NCBI RefSeq assembly: GCF_036373705.1
Contig: NC_089851.1
Coordinates: forward strand, 54,396,440-54,460,439
DNA length: 64,000 bases
DNA from: Amia ocellicauda
Taxonomy: Eukaryota; Chordata; Actinopteri; Amiiformes; Amiidae
Reading direction: 5' to 3'
Under the pieces are notes generated by a model, which was not told the origin of the DNA, searched no databases, and saw only the letters and a program-made list of their open reading frames with translations. This document shows positions 22,868 to 33,276 of the stretch, piece after piece (the first letter of the stretch is position 1; the number at the start of each line of letters is the position of its first letter). The translations under genes and the position numbers were made by a program.

Positions 22868-23470
22868 ACCTGTAACGAAGGACTGCCATGGCGGGGAACC
22901 CAGGTGCGGAGTGAGAGGTGGTCAGAAACAGGCTGTGGTCAATGCCGGCAAACCGTAATGTCCAGGGAAATCCACAAGTCCTGGTCGATAAGACAAGCAG
23001 GGGGTCAATGATCAGGCAAACAGGCTGGTAGGGAGAATACGGGAATTGGTGGAGGAACACGTGGAGGTTGTAAACAATCAATAACAAAAGGATACAAGAC
23101 TTAGCAGTGAATTAAAGTCACAGAGGGGTTTATATGTGTAGCAGAGAGGAGCAGAGGACGGTGAAGGAGGGTGCTGGTCCAATGGGAGTTCGAGGATGAT
23201 AGAACAAGTGCACATGGTGCCGAGGAATGTTAAGTGGCTGATTGCTGGGGAATGTGAGGGTTTAGAATTCCGGTGATGCTGACCTCTGCAGGGGAGCTTG
23301 TGAATTGCGGGATGTGTGGGATACAACAGTGACAATACCACTTGTTATTGTGTGTTTGAGTTTACTTGCATGGATTGTCTATTCATGTCAATATTAAAAT
23401 TCCAAAGCATAACATTTATTCACAACATGCTTTAGTGTTAAATGTTTGATATGGCAGCACATATAAAGGT
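22868..23470. other. GC-richer block, probably repeat-derived
   Basis: Between about 22870 and 23340 the composition is distinctly richer in G than the flanks, with sharp edges, as in a young insertion. I do not recognise the family and see no coding signal on either strand. Confidence 0.35.
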
Positions 23471-23471
23471 G

Positions 23472-24040
23472 TATACAGCTCTGGAAAAAATTAAGAGACC
23501 AGTGCACAATTATCAGTTTCTCTGGTTTTACTATTTATAGGTATATGTTTTGGTAAAATGAACATTTTTGTTTTATTCTATAAACTGCTGAAAACATTTT
23601 TCCCAAATTCCAAATAAAAATATTGTCATTTAGAGCATTTATTTGCAGAAATTTACAACTGGACAAAATTACAAAAAAGATGCAGTGTTGTCAGACCTCA
23701 AATAATGCAAAGAAAATAAGTTCATATTAATTTTTAAACAACATAATACTAATGTTTTAACTTACAAAGTGTTCAGAAATTAATATTTGGTGATTTTCAA
23801 TCAAAGCATTCATGCGTCTTGGCATGCTCTCCACCAGTCTTTCACATCGCTGTTGGGTGACTTTATGCCACTCCTGGCGCACAAATTCAAGCAACTCGGC
23901 TTTGATTGATGGCTTGTGACCATCCATCTTCCATCCATCACATTCCAGAGGTTTTCAATGGGGTTCAGGTCTGGAGATTGGGCTGGCCATAACAGGGTCT
24001 TGATCTGGTGGTCCTCCATCCACACCTTGATTGACCTGGC
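23472..24040 (-). mobile_element. Tc1-like remnant (TATACAGCTCTGG family)
   Basis: Begins with tatacagctctggaaaaaa, the terminal repeat of a very common fish Tc1-like family. The minus strand encodes the transposase C-terminal part, including PAQSPDLNPIENLWNVMDG with the catalytic Glu. The element stops near 24040 against another repeat, so the N-terminal part is missing. Confidence 0.88.
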
Positions 24041-24180
24041 AGTGTGGTGGCATGGTGGTTAGCACTGCTGCCTCACCGGTACAGGGGTCTGGGGTTTGAG
24101 TCCTGGCTTGGGGGCTTGTCTGTGTGGAGTTCACATGATCTACCTCTGTGTGGGTTTCCTATGGGCACTTCAGTTACCAG
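24041..24180 (+). repeat. tRNA-headed dispersed repeat fragment
   Basis: Contains ggcatggtggttagcactgc, tgcctcac and gtgtggagtt, the head of the same abundant fish repeat whose tail is seen at 19762. Truncated and degenerate. Confidence 0.5.
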
Positions 24181-24349
24181 TTCTGTGAGAAGAGTGCAAA
24201 TCTAAACAAACAAGAAGGTTCTTGAGTTTCAACTTCACTGCTGCAACTGGTCTGTAATTCTGTGAGGCAAGAATGATAAAAATAAAATCTGTAACCTTTG
24301 TAAGGTATGCATATTCCATGTTTTTACTGGTAATGGATTTTATGTAATT

Positions 24350-24830
24350 ACAGTCACTGACTCCCTCAGCTGTGCTTGGGTGGCCTTCTTCTCCTCAGTC
24401 CTCATCCTCCTCAATCTCTCTGCAGAATTTGACACTGTCGATCACTCCATCCTCCTCTCCTGCCTCGCTGACCTTGGAATCTCTGAACTGCTCTCACCTG
24501 GTTCTACTCCTACCTCAGCGACGGGACCTACCAAGTGACATGGCGAGGTTCCTCATCCACGCCCCAACCTCTCCTCACAGGTGTAACCCAAGGCTCCATT
24601 CTGGGTCCCCTCTTGTCCTCTCTCTACACTCACTCCCTGGGCCCCCTCATTGCATCCCATGGTTTCTCTTACCATTTTTACACAGATGATGCCCAGATCT
24701 TCCTGTCTTTTCCCTCCTCCGACATTCTCATCCCCTCTTGCATCTCTTCCTGCTTGTCTGCTATCTCTGCCTGGATGCACTCACACCACCTCAAGCTCAA
24801 CCTCTCCAAATCTTTTTTACATTCCGTTAA
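24350..24830 (+). mobile_element. L2-type LINE reverse transcriptase fragment
   Basis: Several frames show L2-clade reverse transcriptase words in the correct order: EFDTVDHSILLSCLADLGIS, then GVTQGSILGPLLSSLYTHS (the PQGS region), SYHFYTDDAQIFLSF (YTDD at the YADD catalytic motif) and SAWMHSHHLKLNLSKS. Frame changes interrupt it, no endonuclease domain or 3' tail follows directly, and it ends in unrelated DNA. A short dead 5'-truncated copy. Confidence 0.88.
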
Positions 24831-24932
24831 TTCCTTTAGAAATCAGGATAAATTGGGTAAAACCAGAAAAGCATCTAATTAATTCTCATTCAGGAGTCAA
24901 CATAAAAAACAGAAAAGAAACAGAAAACCATC

Positions 24933-25089
24933 CTGAGGTTCTGTGACACCGAAGAAGGTTTCCTACTGTTCACAGAGAAAAGGGAGCAATTGCTTGCCCC
25001 AGTGGAGGACCTTCTACGGCAGATGGGATTGAAGACTGTGGAGGAGATCGAACAGCTTCTCCCTGTAGTAGCAGACATAACTATCCAAA
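24933..25089 (+). other. Exon-like open segment, unidentified
   Basis: An open segment of 52 codons followed by a GT at 25090-25091. The peptide includes LRFCDTEEGFLLFTEKREQ and LKTVEEIEQLLPVVADI, rich in acidic residues and leucine, with codon-like composition unlike the AT-rich surroundings. I do not recognise the family. It abuts the L2 fragment and could be a displaced host exon. Confidence 0.3.
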
Positions 25090-25860
25090 GTAAAAAAAAA
25101 ATGCAATCAATCTATTGCAATTAGCAATGAGGAGTAGCATTTAGTGCTATTGTTTGGCTCCAAACCAGAAGCCTATTGGATGATGTGTTATTTTAAATAA
25201 GTATGTATAATATAAAAATAGTAACAGACTGATTTGTTTTTTTGTATACACGTATTTTACTGTTTTAGTTTTTAATTTACTTTTTTTTAATTAAGTTAAT
25301 TACATGCAATTAAATGTGTGTGTATATATATGTTTCCAATTTTGTTTACTTTTTAACAAAATTAAAGTGTTCCGAAGCCCAACCCTGCAGCAACACCAGT
25401 CTATCACAAGGCAACTCTAATTATCTCTAATTAAGGACACAAGTCTAACACAGGGTAACTCTAATTCTAATGTTTGTTATATTTCTTTTTGATAATTTTC
25501 AAGATAAGAAAATGTACAAACAAATGATATATGCCAATATTCAGTAAATAATTATCCATTAAGTTTAATCTGAGGATTTTTACAGCTTTTCTTCTACCCC
25601 CAAAATTCCAACTCCTGTTACAACTTTGGTAGAAACATAGTATACATACCAGCCAATTAATTCCCTATATTATCCTTATCTAATAGCCTTAGCTTATTTT
25701 CCTTAAACACCTTTTTCAAATCGTTTAACGTTTCGATTATTTTCAAAAACTACTACTAGTAGCTTACTACTGTTAACAATAACTTACATGTACTTATAGT
25801 AACTTACATACTGTAGCATTGGGGGGGCATTTTATTGGTTATTATGAATTATTATTTATT
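25090..25860. other. Intergenic, AT-rich
   Basis: No gene or named repeat recognised; a few short near-repeats (gtaactctaattctaa-like) at 25380-25470. Confidence 0.5.
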
Positions 25861-25861
25861 A

Positions 25862-25915
25862 TTTTGTTTTGTAAGGATAAGGGTGTCTGCCAAGAGATAA
25901 ATAATAATAATAATT
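25862..25915 (+). repeat. LINE/SINE 3' tail relic
   Basis: Reads ggataagggtgtctgcc followed by aataataataat, resembling the widespread fish tail ggataaaagcgtctgc plus short A/T repeats shared by L2 elements and their SINE partners. Confidence 0.55.
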
Positions 25916-25924
25916 TAATTATTG

Positions 25925-26052
25925 AAACAGCGATACACAGCAGACCGACACTGTACACACTGCCGGTTTTTCTGCCGCTCACGCTTGGCTGCCTGAAGAG
26001 CTGGAGTCTCTGGCCTGCGCCCCCTCCTCCCCTGTCTGCTGGCCAGGAGCCG
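25925..26052 (+). other. GC-rich block ending in a splice-donor consensus
   Basis: A GC-rich stretch ends in gccGTAAGTG at about 26052. It could be a non-coding first exon, but there is no supporting promoter or downstream exon. Confidence 0.2.
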
Positions 26053-26119
26053 TAAGTGTCCATCCTCATTTCTGATGCCAATGTAGTATTTTCAGCGGGG
26101 GAAAACAAGTAGCCCACAA

Positions 26120-27919
26120 ATCGTTTGCTTACTTGCTGCTAGATTTATTGAAGAAAAAAACTAAAAAAACTAAGAAAAAACTAAGCGCCTCTTGCCCAGA
26201 AGAAGTTCACACAGTTCCAGGTGTTGCTCCGCACACGTGGTCACCAACTCTAAAACCCCTGCACACACCCTAATAAACCCCAGCTACCTTACCTAAATTA
26301 GCATAACACATTTTTAAATAAATTAAACTGAGCACTTTATCTCCGTTGTTACACATACATAGTATTAATAATTATACTGTTCTTACCATATGTAAATCCT
26401 GCAATAAATCATTCCCCAGCGTGAAGTAATTTTCACAAAACGAAATCCAAATATAAATTTTTGCTAGTCTTTAGATGTGCCCAGCAAATGTAGTCTGTAA
26501 CTCTAAGTTAAAACTTTAATAACACTCATGTATTACAATCAAACTTGAAAAATAGGGCATCCAAAACAGGAATGTCACAAAATGTTGTATCACTATATTA
26601 AAATAATATCATATGAAAGCTGTTGGGACTGAGGGACGGAAGCTCAGTTCGTTAGCTTTGCCCCTCATATTAGGAATTGGGGGTGCACAAAATGTACTAA
26701 TTTATGTTTAATCTTAATTGTAAACTACTGTAAATAAATGAATAAACATATCAAGATGGCTTCCTTTGATCTACTGGCAGAGGTCTGGTCTCATAGTTCT
26801 CAAAGCAACTGTTGATCAATAATGATGAGGTGACCTCTCCAGCCACAGATTAGCCACAGAAATCTTGAAGGAGATGCTGGGAGTGTCAGAACAGCCTTGC
26901 TAAAATTTGCTTGCTTGACAATTAATACAATTGGCTCTGTTGACATGTTTTTCAATCATTAATATAAAACATTATACAGTTTATACAAAACATTAATACC
27001 GGCTCTTCAAAAAGTTTTACATTTATATTTATAAATGTTATTTTGTATACTGGTAAGTTAGCCTTGATTGGTCTTTGTTCACATATTTTTCTTTTTAAGC
27101 TGTCAAAAGCAAAATATTCCATACCTCTGTTTTGGATAGCGTACAGTTGCTAATAATAATACAAACCATACATTTCATTACAATAACACACACACATATA
27201 TATTAAGGCTGTCAGTCCATTCAAATATTTGATCGGTTAATCAATGGGCAATTGCTGATTAATCGGGCACTTATTAAAATAAAAACAACGCTGTAACATT
27301 AATGGTAAAATATATATATATAGGAATATATATTTAAAAAACACCAAATCATTATAATAAGCAAACTAAATTATAATTGCTACAGCAAATGGGTGCTCAC
27401 AAATTATACTGTAAACTACACTGCTCTTGTAAGAAAAGCATTGCATGCAAATGAAACAGAAAACCTTTCCTTGTCTTCAATATTTTCTTACAAATCGAGT
27501 TTGAATCCAAAGTTTAGTTTCCCATTAGCGGCTTGTGACCCTGTAGATTGTGTGCTGATACTGTACACGTGATGTGATCTTTTGCATGATATGCCTTTAT
27601 AATTTAACTCTAGAAGTGCACGGCTGGTCAGTTTGACTGATTTAATTTGAATTACTATGTGTTCCTGAATACACTATGGATACCAATTCCTGACTTTTCC
27701 TAAATATATGTATTAAATATGCCTACAGCATTTTAGCTGCATAAACGCAAATAAAGTTTTTTATTTGATCATTATTATACTATAGTTTTGGCTCTTGTAG
27801 GTAGTTTGAAATGTCGGTGCTTCTAGTGTGTACTGTATAATAGCCAGTCATTATAATAGACATTTTTAATTTGTTTAAATCTGCTTGATATATGATCTTT
27901 TAAGAACTATACTGTGATG

Positions 27920-27961
<42 letters not shown>

Positions 27962-28600
27962 TACTGTGTCATTTATGTTGTTGTAACTTACCATTACATA
28001 TAGTGTGCCTTCCAGATGTATGCATACCCCTGATTCAATGTAACAAAAATAGTTTTAGCAAAGAAAAGAGAACAATGATGTTTTTTGTTTGTTTTTGTTT
28101 TGTTTAAATACATGCACACATGAAACAATGTAGGACTATCAGTGTTAGATATCGCAAAAATATTAAAGTACAAGTTTTGAACAAATATGCAAATATGTTT
28201 TTGCGAAGTACAGTACTGAAACTAGTATTGCTTTCATTAATTTCTGCAACAAATGCTGAGTGTACACTTGCATAGATGTGAGTGAAGCCATCTTCTTTTT
28301 GCCAATGTACAGCATGGCAGAAGCTGCCATAACTAAATATTCCTATACATATTTACACTCTTGATCTTGCTTTTCTCTTTCAAAACTCAAAACTTCACCA
28401 TGTAGTCTCGCTCCTAAACACCCTTTATATAGCATGCAATTGCATCACGATTTAATCTGTATTCACCTGATTAAATCATGCAATTTCATGCATTCGGATT
28501 TCATGAAATCCAACGAAATTGAACACATTCGGATTCCATAGAAATTTCATAGTGTATCACAAAGCTCTTTACAAGAAAATATAGTTAATTAAATATTAAA
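26120..28600. other. Intergenic, AT-rich, no gene seen
   Basis: Contains a degenerate piece near 27205-27265 (ggctgtcagtcc ... gattaatcgg) that resembles a common vertebrate MITE end, and a perfect (AT)n run at about 27923-27956. No coding or RNA signal found. Confidence 0.5.
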
Positions 28601-28629
28601 ACTACAATTAAGATAGACAATAAAACAAT

Positions 28630-28940
28630 ACAATTATACTATAGTACTTACTACAGTAGTACAACAAATACTGTAGGACACTGTTGTATACCACACTAAA
28701 CTTTTATACTATGGTATACTGAATAATGTGTGACATACGATAGTACACTGTTATACTATAGTATACTCTTGTTACGTGATATACTATAGTATCTTGTAAT
28801 GTACTATAGTGCCTCCTACGGTACTTAGACAAATATTGAACTACCCTGTTGTATACTATAGTTTACTGTAGTACCTTGTGATGTACTATAGTACTTAATA
28901 TATTACATGTACACTGAAACATACTGCTTACTGTACTTCC
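28630..28940. repeat. TACTATAGTA-rich palindromic repeat region
   Basis: About 300 bp packed with variants of the self-complementary word tactatagta (tatactatagtatac, gtactatagtgcc and so on), spaced irregularly at 15-45 bp. Looks like a degenerated simple or MITE-derived palindromic repeat. Confidence 0.65.
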
Positions 28941-29259
28941 ACAATGTTTCTCATGGAACTTTAGCATTCTAGTTATAAATAATATCATCATTATTATTAT
29001 GCTTTTACTTTGTATTGCCTACAGGTCTTACACATACTAGTACAGACTGTTACCGAGGGTCTGGTGGAGAGAAAATGGCCACCTATTCCTTAAGAAAATC
29101 ATATTAATAAATATATCTTCACTTCAGACATTTGTGACATTGCTATATTTAAAACAATTTATACAAATAACAGAATTAAGATAAAATTGTGGTGCAGTTC
29201 CCCTTAAAGTTTAAGCAAAATTTATTTTAGCAAATACATTGTTTATTCATTACTTGAAT

Positions 29260-29640
29260 CGCTTCACATTACATAAATAAATGAATAAATGTAGTAGTGT
29301 TGACATAAAAAAATGTCCATTTGAACATGTATTTATGTATTAATGTATTGATTATTTTCACTGTAATTAAACTTTAAAACAAATTCGCAGTGAAAATAAT
29401 AAATAAATGTTGAAATAAATAAATACATGTTCTAATAAATACATGGAGATTTATTTATTATTGTATTTAATTCAAAATCTGTTTATTTATCCATCTATTT
29501 ATTTCCACATTAATTCATGTATTTATTATTTTCTCCATGTATTTATTTTTAATTTTGTCATGGATAGTATGGAGGATAATTTGTGCCAAAATGTAAAAAA
29601 AAAAACCAACAATGTATAAATAAATAAATAAATATGTAGA
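29260..29640. repeat. AAATA-rich inverted, low-complexity region
   Basis: Dense aataaata and tttatttatt words on both strands. Opposed sequences (tacatggagatttattt at 29440 and ttctccatgtatttattt near 29535) form an imperfect hairpin. Confidence 0.5.
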
Positions 29641-29727
29641 TAGTAAAGACGTTAATTCCGTTCAGAACTTAAAATGGTGTCCAGACTGTTCCTATTGCAC
29701 AGACCTCCTGATGTGCCTTGTCCTAAT

Positions 29728-30290
29728 GGATAATTTCTGTAATGGATAATTTAATCGCTGGCTCTATAGAGTTGAACATAAGACAACATACGGACATACG
29801 GACATACTCGGTCAGGCGCAATAGTAAAAACTAATTGGAGCTATTTGCTCCTTAGTGATATACTTTGCTTTTCCAGCTGTAAATATATATAACGCATACA
29901 TCAGAAATCAACGTGATAACTATATGAAACACCAGGTATGCAACTAAATAAGCTTGAGAAGGTAAATGGAAAAATGGAGAGCAGCAGCAATCTAAAGCTA
30001 CTTAAATGGTTAGATTGTGTTTTAAAGTACACAAAATGAAACTTAGAGAATAAACTGTTTACTACTATATTATGATATTAGAAGTATTGATGGTACTACT
30101 AATGTAATTAAATTGATACATTTCAATCAAATAAGTGTAGTTGGTTTATTGAGATTGAAATGGCTTGTTCCTTAAAATATTAGACCACAAGAGGGGGAAC
30201 TTGACCTTGAATACTCTACTTACCAAAACCTTTAAGCAACAATTGTTGTCAACATGTGTCTTCATCTGATTCATATTTTTATGAGTCTGA
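29728..30290 (+). repeat. Dispersed segment, copy 1
   Basis: Homologous to 44183-44351 and 47176-47567. Shared words include atcgctggctctat, atatataacg, atgaaac, gaccacaagagggggaact and catctgatt. No coding signal. The nature of the repeat is not recognised. Confidence 0.7.
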
Positions 30291-31225
30291 AGCCATACAT
30301 TTCTCGACTCCAAGCACCTGGAAGCCTCAAAAGTTGGGGGCCAAGCAACGAAGTTGCTGGAACCCTATTGTTATTGTTAGGATTATTATTTTTCCGCAGT
30401 ATCTTTTCAAAAGCCTATAAAAACCAACGCTTGATGAAAACTCATGAAACTTCATACAGTGATAGATGGCTATGTAGTACTATGCCATATTCAATATGGA
30501 GGCCATATGTCACATGGTCTGGTGGCCATAGTGGCTTAAGTGACACATTTTGGAAAATATACAAAAATCTTCTTCTCCGAAACCGCAGACGGGACAGATG
30601 TGAAACTTGGTGTGTGATGTTATGTTATGGCCTAAATTCAGATTTGTTCAAAACAAGTCAATAAGTCATATTGTTTGGCAGCCATATTGGATTGGCCAAG
30701 AATCTTCAAAGATCTTCATCTCCGAAATGGTTGGTCTGATTGATATGAAATTTTGTACACGTGACCTTGGCTAGCTCCTCTATCAGATTTGTTCAAGGCA
30801 AGTTGATTGAGAAAACAAAATGGCCGCCATGAGCCAATCAAATTTCAGAGATGGTCAAGTTGCAAATAAATGCATATGGTGCAGTATGGAACTATGTTAG
30901 AATGTATTGGACTGATTGTTACTTGACAGAATTGATCCCATAAGCAATGTGGTGGTCACTGGTCATTATTATTATTATTATACTTATTTTTTCTTCTCTT
31001 CCACCAGAATATGTTCAAATGCCTATAACTTTTGAACCGCAGTCTAAAAAGTCACCAGACTTTGAATGGATGTAGGGGTCTATGGCATGGTCACTAGATC
31101 GCAAAATGGCGGCATAATGTCACATGGTTTGGTAGCCATCTTGATTGTAGTCCAGGCAAAAAATTACAGTTTTCAAACATAGTTTTCTCAGGAACGGGAA
31201 AGATATTGTACATATTGCGCTTATG
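30291..31225. other. Internally repetitive non-coding region flanking the Polinton
   Basis: Diverged internal repetition: for example, atgtcacatggtctggtggccat near 30505 recurs as atgtcacatggtttggtagccat near 31110 (each shown is a single stretch), and tctccgaaa(c/t)... near 30573 and 30720. One open frame (30254-30664) has no family features and is taken as chance. Confidence 0.45.
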
Positions 31226-31828
31226 AGTAGTAATGATGGCACTTTATGTCAAAGTGTCAGGTGGCCCCACCCCTACCCAGAAGCCCCATGGGCTGGGAAG
31301 CCCCGCCTTACCCAGAAGCCCCACGGGCCAGGAAGCCCCTCCTTACCCAGAAGCCCCACGGGCCAGGAAGCCCCTCCTTACCCTGTACCCTTTGATCCTC
31401 TCCAGTCAGCCAACTTGTTAGGATACAGGTTTTACCCTTTGACCCTCTCCTGTCAGCCATCTTGTTTGGATGACCGTAATCTTGTTAGGATGACAGCCAT
31501 CTTGTTTGGATGACCTCCATCTTGTTAGGATGACAGGCATTTTGGAAAGGGCACAGGTCATCTTGACAAGTGTTTACTGCCATCTCACCCTGATGGTGTA
31601 TGTGTGTGTGTGTGTAATGTTTAAGAGTTTAAACTTATTATTATTTGTGTTAGGTTATGTTTTATGATTAGGTTTGTTATGATAAGTTGTTAGCAAAATA
31701 AAATACATTAAAATAAAAAGAGAACAACAACATAAAGTTTTAATAAAAAAGTATTTTAAACTGTGTTTAGTGATGTGCGTGTGATGATTTTAGGTTATAT
31801 ATTTTATGATTATTTTTGGGGTGGTACA
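31226..31828 (+). repeat. Polinton left terminal inverted repeat
   Basis: About 600 bp, starting at AGTAG. Contains two minisatellites: a period of about 35 bp built on cttacccagaagcccca (about 31265-31385), and a period of about 21 bp built on catcttgttaggatgac (about 31405-31545), then a short (GT)n. The inner edge, near ttttggggtggta, is approximate. Confidence 0.85.
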
Positions 31829-32063
31829 GTTTTGGAAAAATAAAAGAGAAAGAAAAGGTATAGACATTCAAAATATGAGACTCAGTAAAATATATTTCAA
31901 TGTCAATATTTTATTGTGACAGCTCTAAAAATGACAACAAGGCATCAAGTCAGATGTAGACAGTGAGATTAGATACTGACTCGGGTGACCAATGATCCCG
32001 CTTCCCCAACACCTACAGCAGCCAGGAAGAAACAACTGAACTGTACTGCACTAGCTACTCCCT

Positions 32064-32692
32064 CTACTTGTTTTTTGGCCAGGGCAGTGACACTATTCTG
32101 TCTAGCACAGTGTAGAAATTGGGTTTGGTCATGATAGGGATAGTATTTCCAAAAGAACTGTGCAGAACTTTTTGGACAGATGTAAAAGCAGATTCACCAG
32201 GATGTGTCTCTTTATACAGCATTCTCTTGAGCACATTGGGGAGGGACGCCACTGTTTTTTCAACATCAGCAACTAGCGATTTCACATCAGAATTACCAGT
32301 ATCATACAAATCACCAAAATTGTGAGCTATTAGAGTGAGGATGACATCTTCAAACATAGATTCCTCAAACATACGTAAACGTAATTCCAGGGGCCCCGGG
32401 GGTTTCTTTCTCTGAAAAAATATATGAATTAATATAATGTCTTATTGCACAGAAAAGCAGAGCAGACACAAACAGTATTTTATTTATGTTTGTAAAACAC
32501 TTGATAAGCCTTGTTTTTTATAACCTTCTCAACTATTTGCATTACTTTCTCATCCACACTTTCTAACAAGTCACTAAACCATCTTGAAGGTAGAGTGCAT
32601 GTTTCAGAGAAAAGCACGCAGTAAGACAGCCCGCTACTGTAAAAAGAGGTAAGCAGACAAATAGCACAGTTAACCCCACTCCGAGTGTGCAT
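32064..32692 (-). other. Polinton ORF region of unknown function
   Basis: Minus-strand coding-like sequence just inside the left terminal repeat. Peptide words include ESMFEDVILTLIAHNFGDLY and HPGESAFTSVQKVLHSSFG. I do not recognise the family. Position next to the terminal repeat fits an accessory (cargo) gene. Confidence 0.4.
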
Positions 32693-33276
32693 AAAGAGAT
32701 AGACAGGTCAGGTGAACAAATACCCTGTACAGGCATTCAGACCTCTGATGATTCTAGGGCCCTGTTGTTTAGTAAAATATGTCACATTTGTTGGCAACTG
32801 GTAGAAGATTTACACACAGCTCATAGAAAAATACATGTTTTGACAAATGTGGTAAAACAAAAAGGGTATAACATCGAGTTTGCTGAATCGTCACACTGTG
32901 AGTGAAAACCGCAATTAACAAATAATGAAACAAGTAAGACACAAAGACACTCGGTCTGCACGTATCACGGCAGTACTGATAAAGAATATTAATGTAGCCA
33001 AAAGAATGCTGCGTAGGCTTAAATCTAGAATGGATGTGTCACAATTAGCAGGATCACAGACACCATTACAGCACAGTGGCGGTTGATGACCACCCAGCAA
33101 ACTTGGAAATTCAGGAATATATTGATTTGATTGTGTCTGATGAATTAGCATTAGAAGCTGATAATAATAACCAACCAGACTTGGAAATTCAGGAATATAT
33201 AGATTTGCACGTGTCTGATGGGTAAGCATTAGAAGCGAATGATAATGATAATCAGATTGGGGGTGGTGATGTAGCA

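Noticed and set aside
22868-23340. Solo LTR
   Set aside because: Edges look like an insertion, but I could not confirm TG...CA ends, a target duplication or a polyadenylation layout.
22767-23341. Long minus-strand frames in the GC-richer block
   Set aside because: Low-complexity peptides without known motifs; more likely a side effect of composition.
25819-26117. Overlapping frames on both strands near the GC-rich block
   Set aside because: Coding on both strands at once is improbable, and one includes the AATAAT simple repeat.
30254-30664. Open frame of 136 codons as a host gene
   Set aside because: It crosses the end of a dispersed segment and an internally repetitive region, with no recognisable domain.
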